Source: Limanda limanda | Lineage: Eukaryota > Chordata > Actinopteri > Pleuronectiformes > Pleuronectidae | Reading direction: 5' to 3' | Assembly (NCBI RefSeq): GCF_963576545.1 | Contig: NC_083644.1 | Coordinates: 28,215,393-28,279,392 of the forward strand | DNA length: 64,000 bases | Shown: positions 1 through 10,900 of the stretch, one piece after another | Position numbering within the stretch: the first letter of the stretch is position 1 | Layout of the letters: every line of letters begins with the position of its first letter | Made by a program: the position numbers and the translations under genes | The notes under the pieces: generated by a model | Told to the model about the DNA's origin: nothing | Databases searched by the model: none | What the model saw: only the letters and a program-made list of their open reading frames with translations

Positions 1-3000
1 AAAGCGCTGGAAACAGAGAGATAAGCCTTTTTTGGAAGAAATGGTTAAATTCTTGAATTTTTCATCACACATCATCCCAAATGTCACTAAACAGCTGGAA
101 ACGGGGAGATATGCCTTTATTGGAAGCAATGGTTAACATTTTGACTTTTTCATCACATATCAGCTCCAGTGTCAGAAAAGCGCTGGAAACAGGGAGATAT
201 GCCTTTTTTTGGAAGAAATGGTTAAATTCTTGAATTTTTCATCACAGATCATCCCAAATGTCACTAAACAGCTGGAAACGGGGCGATAAGCCTTTTTTGG
301 AAGCATTGATTAAGATTCCTGACTTTTTCATCACATGTCAGCCCAAGTGTCAGAAAAGCGCTGGAAACAGGGAGATAAGCCTTTTTTTGAAGAAATAGTT
401 AAATTCTTGAATTTTTCATCACACATCATCCCAAATGTCACTAAACAGCTGGAAACGGGGAGATAAGCCTTTTTTGGAAGCATTGGTTAACATTTTGACT
501 TTTTCATCACATATCAGCTCCAGTGTCAGAAAAGCGCTGGAAACAGGGAGATATGCCTTTTTTTGGAAGAAATGGTTAAATCTTGAATTTTTCATCACAC
601 ATCATCCCAAATGTCACTGAACAGCTGGAAACGGGGAGATAAGCCTTTTTTGGAAGCAATGGTTAACATTTTGACTTTTTCATCACATATTAGCTCCAGT
701 GTCAGAAAAGCGCTGGAAACAGGGAGATATGCCTTTTTTTGGAAGAAATGGTTAAATTCTTGAATTTTTCATCACATATCATCCCAAATGTCACTAAACA
801 GCTGGAAACGGGTAGATGAGCCTTTTTTGGAAGCATTGATTAAGATTTCTGACTTTTTCATCACATGTCAGCCCAAGTGTCAGAAAAGCGCTGGAAACAG
901 GGAGATATGCCTTTTTTTGGAAGAAATGGTTAAATTCTTGAATTTTTCATCACATATCATCCCAAATGTCACTAAACAGCTGGAAACGGGGAGATAAGCC
1001 TTTTTTGGAAGCATTGATTAAGATTCCTGACTTTTTCATCACATGTCAGCCCAAGTGTCAGAAAAGCGCTGGAAACAGGGAGATAAGCCTTTTTTGGAAG
1101 AAATGGTTAAATTCTTGAATTTTTCATCACACATCATCCCAAATGTCACTAAACAGCTGGAAACGGGGAGATAAGCCTTTTTTGGAAGCATTGATTAAGA
1201 TTTCTGACTTTTTCATCACATGTCAGCCCAAGTGTCAGAAAAGCGCTGGAAACAGGGAGATAAGCCTTTCTTGGAAGAAATAGTTAAATTCTTGAATTTT
1301 TCATCACACATCATCCCAAATGTCACTGAACAGCTGGAAACGGGGAGATAAGCCTTTTTTGGAAGCAATGGTTAACATTTTGACTTTTTCATCACATATC
1401 AGCTCCAGTGTCAGAAAAGCGCTGGAAACAGGGAGATATGCCTTTTTTTGGAAGAAATAGTTAAATTCTTGAATTTTTCATCACACATCATCCCAAATGT
1501 CACTAAACAGCTGGAAACGGGGATATAAGCCTTTTTTGGAAGCATTGATTAAGATTTCTGACTTTTTCATCACATGTCAGCCCAAGTGTCAGAAAAGCGC
1601 TGGAAACAGGGAGATAAGCCTTTTTTGGAAGAAATGGTTAAATTCTTGAATTTTTCATCACACATCATCCCAAATGTCACTAAACAGCTGGAAACGGGGA
1701 GATAAGCCTTTTTTGGAAGCATTGATTAAGATTTCTGACTTTTTCATCACATGTCAGCCCAAGTATCAGAAAAGCGCTGGAAACAGGGAGATAAGCCTTT
1801 TTTGGAAGAAATGGTTAAATTCTTGAATTTTTCATCACACATCATCCCAAATGTCACTAAACAGCTGGAAACGGGGAGATAAGCCTTTTTTGGAAGCATT
1901 GATTAAGATTTCTGACTTTTTCATCACATGTCAGCCCAAGTATCAGAAAAGCGCTGGAAACAGGGAGATAAGCCTTTTTTGGAAGAAATGGTTAAATTCT
2001 TGAATTTTTCATCACACATCATCCCAAATGTCACTAAACAGCTGGAAACGGGGAGATAAGCCTTTTTTGGAAGCATTGATTAAGATTTCTGACTTTTTCA
2101 TCACATGTCAGCCCAAGTGTCAGAAAAGCGCTGGAAACAGGGAGATAAGCCTTTTTTGGAAGAAATAGTTAAATTCTTGAATTTTTCATCACACATCATC
2201 CCAAATGTCACTAAACAGCTGGAAACGGGGAGATAAGCCTTTTTTGGAAGCAAGGGTTAACATTTTGACTATTTCATCACATATCAGCTCCAGTGTCAGA
2301 AAAGCGCTGGAAACAGGGAGATAAGCCTTTTTTGGAAGAAATAGTTAAATTCTTGAATTTTTCATCACACACCATCCCAAATGTCACTAAACAGCTGGAA
2401 ACGGGGAGATATGCCTTTATTGGAAGCAAATGTTAACATTTTGACTTTTTCATCACATATCAGCTCCAGTGTCAGAAAAGCGCTGGAAACAGGGAGATAT
2501 GCCTTTTTTTGGAAGAAATGGTTAAATTCTTGAATTTTTCATCACACATCATCCCAAATGTCACTAAACAGCTGGAAACGGGGAGATAAGCCTTTTTTGG
2601 AAGCATTGATTAAGATTTCTGACTTTTTCATCACATGTCAGCCCAAGTGTCAGAAAAGCGCTGGAAACAGGGAGATAAGCCTTTTTTGGAAGAAATGGTT
2701 AAATTCTTGAATTTTTCATCACACATCATCCAAAATGTCACTAAACAGCTGGAAACGGGGAGATAAGCCTTTTTTGGAAGCATTGATTAACATTTTGACT
2801 TTTTCATCACATATCAGCTCCAGTGTCAGAAAAGCGCTGGAAACAGGGAGATATGCCTTTTTTTTGGAAGAAATGGTTAAATTCTTGAATTTTTCATCAC
2901 ACATCATCCCAAATGTCACTAAACAGCTGGAAACGGGGAGATAAGCCTTTTTTGGAAGCATTGATTAAGATTTCTGACTTTTTCATCACATGTCAGCCCA

Positions 3001-6000
3001 AGTGTCAGAAAAGCGCTGGAAACAGGGAGATAAGCCTTTTTTGGAAGAAATGGTTAAATTCTTGAATTTTTCATCACACATCATCCCAAATGTCACTAAA
3101 CAGCTGGAAACGGGGAGATATGCCTTTATTGGAAGCAATGGTTAACATTTTGACTTTTTCATCACATATCAGCTCCAGTGTCAGAAAAGCGCTGGAAACA
3201 GGGAGATATGCCTTTTTTTGGAAGAAATGGTTAAATTCTTGAATTTTTCATCACACATCATCCCAAATGTCACTAAACAGCTGGAAACGGGGAGATAAGC
3301 CTTTTTTGGAAGCATTGATTAAGATTTCTGACTTTTTCATCACATGTCAGCCCAAGTGTCAGAAAAGCGCTGGAAACAGGGAGATAAGCCTTTTTTGGAA
3401 GAAATGGTTAAATTCTTGAATTTCTCATCACACATCATCCAAAATGTCACTAAACAGCTGGAAACGGGGAGATAAGCCTTTTTTGGAAGCATTGATTAAC
3501 ATTTTGACTTTTTCATCACATATCAGCTCCAGTGTCAGAAAAGCGCTGGAAACAGGGAGATATGCCTTTTTTTTGGAAGAAATGGTTAAATTCTTGAATT
3601 TTTCATCACACATCATCCCAAATGTCACTAAACAGCTGGAAACGGGGAGATAAGCCTTTTTTGGAAGCATTGATTAAGATTTCTGACTTTTTCATCACAT
3701 GTCAGCCCAAGTGTCAGAAAAGCGCTGGAAACAGAGAGATAAGCCTTTTTTGGAAGAAATGGTTAAATTCTTGAATTTTTCATCACACATCATCCCAAAT
3801 GTCACTAAACAGCTGGAAACGGGGAGATATGCCTTTATTGGAAGCAATGGTTAACATTTTGACTTTTTCATCACATATCAGCTCCAGTGTCAGAAAAGCG
3901 CTGGAAACAGGGAGATATGCCTTTTTTTGGAAGAAATGGTTAAATTCTTGAATTTTTCATCACACATCATCCCAAATGTCACTAAACAGCTGGAAACGGG
4001 GAGATAAGCCTTTTTTGGAAGCATTGATTAAGATTTCTGACTTTTTCATCACATGTCATCCCAAGTGTCAGAAAAGCGCTGGAAACAGGGAGATAAGCCT
4101 TTTTTGGAAGAAATGGTTAAATTCTTGAATTTTTCATCACACATCATCCCAAATGTCACTAAACAGCTGGAAACGGGGAGATAAGCCTTTTTTGGAAGCA
4201 ATGGTTAACATTTTGACTTTTTCATCACATATCAGCTCCAGTTTCAGAAAAGCGCTGGAAACAGGGAGATATGCCTTTTTTTGGAAGAAATGGTTAAATT
4301 CTTGAATTTTTCATCACAGATCATCCCAAATGTCACTAAACAGCTGGAAACGGGGCGATAAGCCTTTTTTGGAAGCATTGATTAAGATTCCTGACTTTTT
4401 CATCACATGTCAGCCCAAGTGTCAGAAAAGCGCTGGAAACAGGGAGATAAGCCTTTTTTTGAAGAAATAGTTAAATTCTTGAATTTTTCATCACACATCA
4501 TCCCAAATGTCACTAAACAGCTGGAAACGGGGAGATAAGCCTTTTTTGGAAGCATTGGTTAACATTTTGACTTTTTCATCACATATCAGCTCCAGTGTCA
4601 GAAAAGCGCTGGAAACAGGGAGATATGCCTTTTTTTGGAAGAAATGGTTAAATCTTGAATTTTTCATCACACATCATCCCAAATGTCACTGAACAGCTGG
4701 AAACGGGGAGATAAGCCTTTTTTGGAAGCAATGGTTAACATTTTGACTTTTTCATCACATATTAGCTCCAGTGTCAGAAAAGCGCTGGAAACAGGGAGAT
4801 ATGCCTTTTTTTGGAAGAAATGGTTAAATTCTTGAATTTTTCATCACATATCATCCCAAATGTCACTAAACAGCTGGAAACGGGTAGATGAGCCTTTTTT
4901 GGAAGCATTGATTAAGATTTCTGACTTTTTCATCACATGTCAGCCCAAGTGTCAGAAAAGCGCTGGAAACAGGGAGATATGCCTTTTTTTGGAAGAAATG
5001 GTTAAATTCTTGAATTTTTCATCACATATCATCCCAAATGTCACTAAACAGCTGGAAACGGGGAGATAAGCCTTTTTTGGAAGCATTGATTAAGATTCCT
5101 GACTTTTTCATCACATGTCAGCCCAAGTGTCAGAAAAGCGCTGGAAACAGGGAGATAAGCCTTTTTTGGAAGAAATGGTTAAATTCTTGAATTTTTCATC
5201 ACACATCATCCCAAATGTCACTAAACAGCTGGAAACGGGGAGATAAGCCTTTTTTGGAAGCATTGATTAAGATTTCTGACTTTTTCATCACATGTCAGCC
5301 CAAGTGTCAGAAAAGCGCTGGAAACAGGGAGATAAGCCTTTCTTGGAAGAAATAGTTAAATTCTTGAATTTTTCATCACACATCATCCCAAATGTCACTG
5401 AACAGCTGGAAACGGGGAGATAAGCCTTTTTTGGAAGCAATGGTTAACATTTTGACTTTTTCATCACATATCAGCTCCAGTGTCAGAAAAGCGCTGGAAA
5501 CAGGGAGATATGCCTTTTTTTGGAAGAAATAGTTAAATTCTTGAATTTTTCATCACACATCATCCCAAATGTCACTAAACAGCTGGAAACGGGGATATAA
5601 GCCTTTTTTGGAAGCATTGATTAAGATTTCTGACTTTTTCATCACATGTCAGCCCAAGTGTCAGAAAAGCGCTGGAAACAGGGAGATAAGCCTTTTTTGG
5701 AAGAAATGGTTAAATTCTTGAATTTTTCATCACACATCATCCCAAATGTCACTAAACAGCTGGAAACGGGGAGATAAGCCTTTTTTGGAAGCATTGATTA
5801 AGATTTCTGACTTTTTCATCACATGTCAGCCCAAGTATCAGAAAAGCGCTGGAAACAGGGAGATAAGCCTTTTTTGGAAGAAATGGTTAAATTCTTGAAT
5901 TTTTCATCACACATCATCCCAAATGTCACTAAACAGCTGGAAACGGGGAGATAAGCCTTTTTTGGAAGCAAGGGTTAACATTTTGACTATTTCATCACAT

Positions 6001-6394
6001 ATCAGCTCCAGTGTCAGAAAAGCGCTGGAAACAGGGAGATAAGCCTTTTTTGGAAGAAATAGTTAAATTCTTGAATTTTTCATCACACACCATCCCAAAT
6101 GTCACTAAACAGCTGGAAACGGGGAGATATGCCTTTATTGGAAGCAATGGTTAACATTTTGACTTTTTCATCACATATCAGCTCCAGTGTCAGAAAAGCG
6201 CTGGAAACAGGGAGATATGCCTTTTTTTGGAAGAAATGGTTAAATTCTTGAATTTTTCATCACACATCATCCCAAATGTCACTAAACAGCTGGAAACGGG
6301 GAGATAAGCCTTTTTTGGAAGCATTGATTAAGATTTCTGACTTTTTCATCACATGTCAGCCCAAGTGTCAGAAAAGCGCTGGAAACAGTGAGAT
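1..6394 (+). repeat. Satellite array, block 1 (88-bp A/B monomers, 177-bp dimer)
   Basis: Head-to-tail repeats fill the block. Two related monomers alternate. Type A (88-89 bp) begins CACTAAACAGCTGGAAACGG and has a PvuII-type CAGCTG core. Type B (88 bp) begins CAGAAAAGCGCTGGAAACAG and has an AGCGCT core. A+B makes a 177-bp dimer. Both come in variants: A with 'gcattgattaagatttctg' or 'gcaatggttaacattttg', and B with 'agataagcc' or 'agatatgcc'. Larger near-identical shifts are visible: 709 bp (2735 to 3444), and 3718/4072 bp, so that most of 1-2670 reappears at about 3719-6390 with a 354-bp difference in between. No gene is present. The many short open frames arise because 177 is divisible by three. 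The array continues beyond the left edge of the window. Confidence 0.97.
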
Positions 6395-6563
6395 TGTGGC
6401 GTGCACTCATGGGTGTGTCCTCTCACCCAGTGGGTCGATGGGAAATGTAAAGTCTGTAGCTATATATACTTCCCGTATGGGGAACATGTGCCTGTTCTTC
6501 CTGACTACTGATTAAACAACAGTAAGCAGTACCTACGTCTCTGCCTTTCCTTGTCCTGCCACA
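6395..6563 (+). repeat. 5' LTR of gypsy copy 1
   Basis: This 169-bp repeat has TG...CA ends and is repeated at 7802-7970. It contains a TATA-like 'ctatatatac' at about 6459-6468 and an ATTAAA polyadenylation-like hexamer near 6511. Promoter and polyA roles are inferred from position only. Confidence 0.92.
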
Positions 6564-6586
6564 TTGGTGACCCCGTTTTTTTGAAC

Positions 6587-6800
6587 ATGTTCGAGGTGAA
6601 GGAGGATAGTGTCCCTTTCTCATCGGGGGAAGACGTTTTTTCTTCCCCGGCTCCCGTGGACCGTGTCTCCACGACGACCATGGCGCAGCAGCTTCCAGGA
6701 TCGAACAGCTCCGCGGAGCACGTTAAGCTCCCGGAGTTTTGGCAGAACGACCCCGCGCCGTGGTTTCAGCACATCGAGGCTCTCTTCCATCTGCGAGGAG
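6587..6800 (+). pseudogene. gag 5' remnant of gypsy copy 1
   Basis: An ATG at 6587 opens a frame of about 71 codons that ends in a short conserved gag-like block (VKLPEFWQNDPAPWFQHIEA), the pattern seen near the N-terminus of many fish Ty3/gypsy gag proteins (K-L-P-x-F-W then W-F-x-x-x-E). The reading then runs into the deletion junction at about 6800 and becomes nonsense in this frame. There is no zinc knuckle, protease or reverse transcriptase after it. It is a broken, very truncated gag; expression is not expected to give a working capsid protein. Confidence 0.75.
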
Positions 6801-6803
6801 TAA

Positions 6804-7751
6804 TGGCATATCGACCTTGTGGGGCCTCTTCCCCCTTCCCAGGGTTTTACACATCTCCTTACCATGGTAGATCGGACCACTAGGTGGCCAGAGGCGGTTC
6901 CTCTGTCTTCCACGACATCTGCGGACGTGGCACGCGCTTTTCTTTCAGCTTGGGTCTCACGTTTTGGTGCACCGTCTGATATCACCTCTGACAGAGGCCC
7001 GCAGTTCATTTCGGAGCTCTGGTCGGCGCTAGCAAAGTCTTTGGGCACACAGGTTCACCGTACCACTGCCTACCACCCCCAGGCTAACGGTTTGTGTGAA
7101 CGTTTTCACCGGTCGCTTAAGGCGTCATTGCGGGCTGCGCTCTCAGATGCAAACTGGTGGGATCGGTTGCCGTGGGTGATGCTCGGGTTGCGCTCGGCTC
7201 CTAAGGCTGACCTGGATGCCTCGCCTGCAGAGTTGGTGCTCGGTCAGCCGCTCCGCATCCCAGGGGAGTTTCTGCCTCACAGCTCGGCCCCCTTTCCGCG
7301 TCCTGCGTCACAGTCCGCTTGTGCACCGGTGCCCGTGCATCATTTTTCTCCTCGGTCTTTCGTGCCAACGGATCTCGCGACCGCTCGGTTTGTTTTCGTG
7401 CGTCACGATGCTCACCGGTTTCCCCTCCAGCCCCCGTATGACGGCCCGTTTAGGGTGTTAGAGGCGGGTTCTAAAAGTTTCATTCTGGACATGGGCGGGC
7501 GCAGGGAGCGTGTTTCGTTAGACAGACTTAAGCCAGCTCATCTGTTGGCCGGCGAAGAGGTGCTACCGGCCCGGGTTCCCCGTCGTGGTCGCCCCCCTTC
7601 TAAGACCCCTGTGTTGTTTTCTCCAGTTGTGCCTCCTGATCCTGTGTCTGTTGTAAATGATGTCCCTTCTGCTTGTTTCACCCCTGCGTTTGCGGACGGG
7701 GATCGGCGTAGCCGTTATGGTCGCCTCGTTAAACCCCCTGAGAGGTACTGA
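6804..7751 (+). pseudogene. Integrase C-terminal half, gypsy copy 1
   Basis: The frame opens after a TAA at 6801-6803 and runs to a stop at 7749-7751, about 315 codons. The DDE core is recognisable: first Asp in HIDLVGPLPP (about 6813), second Asp in TSDRGPQF, and Glu in GLCERFHRSL. After it comes a GPY/F module (YDGPFRVLE ... LDRLKPAHL) and a basic tail ending RYGRLVKPPERY; no chromodomain is evident. The HHCC zinc-binding part and everything upstream in pol are gone. There is no proper ATG; a GTG lies at 6819. This is a fragment of the pol polyprotein left by an internal deletion, not a host gene. Confidence 0.88.
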
Positions 7752-7801
7752 CTTTTGTCCCATTTTGTATTTTTCCCTCTGGGTGTTCGGGGGGGGGGCT
7801 G

Positions 7802-7970
7802 TGTGGCGTGCACTCATGGGTGTGTCCTCTCACCCAGTGGGTCGATGGGAAATGTAAAGTCTGTAGCTATATATACTTCCCGTATGGGGAACATGTGCCT
7901 GTTCTTCCTGACTACTGATTAAACAACAGTAAGCAGTACCTACGTCTCTGCCTTTCCTTGTCCTGCCACA
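7802..7970 (+). repeat. 3' LTR of gypsy copy 1
   Basis: It appears identical in length and sequence to the 5' LTR at 6395-6563. It is followed directly by the second AGAT of the target duplication and the rest of the interrupted B monomer. Confidence 0.92.
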
Positions 7971-10900
7971 AGATAAGCCTTTTTTGGAAGAAATAGTTAA
8001 ATTCTTGAATTTTTCATCACACATCATCCCAAATGTCACTAAACAGCTGGAAACGGGGAGATAAGCCTTTTTTGGAAGCATTGATTAAGATTTCTGACTT
8101 TTTCATCACATGTCAGCCCAAGTGTCAGAAAAGCGCTGGAAACAGGGAGATAAGCCTTTTTTGGAAGAAATGGTTAAATTCTTGAATTTTTCATCACACA
8201 TCATCCCAAATGTCACTAAACAGCTGGAAACGGGGAGATAAGCCTTTTTTGGAAGCAATGGTTAACATTTTGACTTTTTCATCACATATCAGCTCCAGTG
8301 TCAGAAAAGCGCTGGAAACAGGGAGATATGCCTTTTTTTGGAAGAAATGGTTAAATTCTTGAATTTTTCATCACAGATCATCCCAAATGTCACTAAACAG
8401 CTGGAAACGGGGCGATAAGCCTTTTTTGGAAGCATTGATTAAGATTTCTGACTTTTTCATCACATGTCAGCCCAAGTGTCAGAAAAGCGCTGGAAACAGG
8501 GAGATAAGCCTTTTTTTGAAGAAATAGTTAAATTCTTGAATTTTTCATCACACATCATCCCAAATGTCACTAAACAGCTGGAAACGGGGAGATAAGCCTT
8601 TTTTGGAAGCAATGGTTAACATTTTGACTTTTTCATCACATATCAGCTCCAGTGTCAGAAAAGCGCTGGAAACAGGGAGATATGCCTTTTTTTGGAAGAA
8701 ATGGTTAAATCTTGAATTTTTCATCACACATCATCCCAAATGTCACTGAACAGCTGGAAACGGGGAGATAAGCCTTTTTTGGAAGCAATGGTTAACATTT
8801 TGACTTTTTCATCACATATTAGCTCCAGTGTCAGAAAAGCGCTGGAAACAGGGAGATATGCCTTTTTTTGGAAGAAATGGTTAAATTCTTGAATTTTTCA
8901 TCACATATCATCCCAAATGTCACTAAACAGCTGGAAACGGGTAGATGAGCCTTTTTTGGAAGCATTGATTAAGATTTCTGACTTTTTCATCACATGTCAG
9001 CCCAAGTGTCAGAAAAGCGCTGGAAACAGGGAGATATGCCTTTTTTTGGAAGAAATGGTTAAATTCTTGAATTTTTCATCACATATCATCCCAAATGTCA
9101 CTAAACAGCTGGAAACGGGGAGATAAGCCTTTTTTGGAAGCATTGATTAAGATTCCTGACTTTTTCATCACATGTCAGCCCAAGTGTCAGAAAAGCGCTG
9201 GAAACAGGGAGATAAGCCTTTTTTGGAAGAAATGGTTAAATTCTTGAATTTTTCATCACACATCATCCCAAATGTCACTAAACAGCTGGAAACGGGGAGA
9301 TAAGCCTTTTTTGGAAGCAATGGTTAACATTTTGACTTTTTCATCACATATCAGCTCCAGTGTCAGAAAAGCGCTGGAAACAGGGAGATATGCCTTTTTT
9401 TGGAAGAAATGGTTAAATTCTTGAATTTTTCATCACACATCATCCCAAATGTCACTAAACAGCTGGAAACGGGGAGATAAGCCTTTTTTGGAAGCAATGG
9501 TTAACATTTTGACTTTTTCATCACATATCAGCTCCAGTGTCAGAAAAGCGCTGGAAACAGGGAGTTATGCCTTTTTTTGGAAGAAATGGTTAAATTCTTG
9601 AATTTTTCATCACACATCATCCCAAATGTCACTGAACAGCTGGAAACGGGGAGATAAGCCTTTTTTGGAAGCAATGGTTAACATTTTGACTTTTTCATCA
9701 CATATTAGCTCCAGTGTCAGAAAAGCGCTGGAAACAGGGAGATATGCCTTTTTTTGGAAGAAATGGTTAAATTCTTGAATTTTTCATCACATATCATCCC
9801 AAATGTCACTAAACAGCTGGAAACGGGTAGATGAGCCTTTTTTGGAAGCATTGATTAAGATTTCTGACTTTTTCATCACATGTCAGCCCAAGTGTCAGAA
9901 AAGCGCTGGAAACAGGGAGATATGCCTTTTTTTGGAAGAAATGGTTAAATTCTTGAATTTTTCATCACATATCATCCCAAATGTCACTAAACAGCTGGAA
10001 ACGGGGAGATAAGCCTTTTTTGGAAGCATTGATTAAGATTCCTGACTTTTTCATCACATGTCAGCCCAAGTGTCAGAAAAGCGCTGGAAACAGGGAGATA
10101 AGCCTTTTTTGGAAGAAATGGTTAAATTCTTGAATTTTTCATCACACATCATCCCAAATGTCACTAAACAGCTGGAAACGGGGAGATAAGCCTTTTTTGG
10201 AAGCAATGGTTAACATTTTGACTTTTTCATCACATATCAGCTCCAGTGTCAGAAAAGCGCTGGAAACAGGGAGATATGCCTTTTTTTGGAAGAAATGGTT
10301 AAATTCTTGAATTTTTCATCACACATCATCCCAAATGTCACTAAACAGCTGGAAACGGGGAGATAAGCCTTTTTTGGAAGCAATGGTTAACATTTTGACT
10401 TTTTCATCACATATCAGCTCCAGTGTCAGAAAAGCGCTGGAAACAGGGAGTTATGCCTTTTTTTGGAAGAAATGGTTAAATTCTTGAATTTTTCATCACA
10501 CATCATCCCAAATGTCACTAAACAGCTGGAAACGGGGAGATAAGCCTTTTTTGGAAGCAATGGTAAACATTTTGACTTTTTCATCACATATCAGCTCCAG
10601 TGTCAGAAAAGCGCTGGAAACAGGGAGATATGCCTTTTTTTGGAAGAAATGGTTTAATTCTTGAATTTTTCATCACATATCATCCCAAATGTCACTAAAC
10701 AGCTGGAAACGGGGAGATAAGCCTTTTTTGGAAGCATTGATTGAGATTTCTGACTTTTTCATCACATGTCAGCCCAAGTGTCAGAAAAGCGCTGGAAACG
10801 GGGAGATAAGCCTTTTTTGGAAGCATTGATTAAGATTTCTGACTTTTTCATCACATATCAGCTCCAGTGTCAGAACAGCGCTGGAAACAGGGAGATATGC

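Larger units (their letters stand above)
6395..7970 (+). mobile_element. Internally deleted Ty3/gypsy LTR retrotransposon, copy 1
   Basis: A 1576-bp element has two 169-bp LTRs that look identical (TGTGGCG...CCTGCCACA, with TG/CA ends). It is inserted in a B-type satellite monomer with a 4-bp target duplication AGAT. A primer-binding-site-like TGGTGACCCC lies one base after the 5' LTR (6565-6574). A polypurine tract with ten G (about 7789-7798) lies just before the 3' LTR. Inside are only the start of gag and the second half of integrase. Protease, reverse transcriptase, RNase H and the front of integrase are missing, so it cannot be autonomous. Short LTRs, the integrase type with a GPY/F module and the small target duplication all fit Ty3/gypsy. 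Confidence 0.93.

Noticed and set aside
6620..7048. Minus-strand open frame of 142 codons across the gypsy element
   Set aside because: It is antisense to the gag and integrase remnants and has no recognisable domain.
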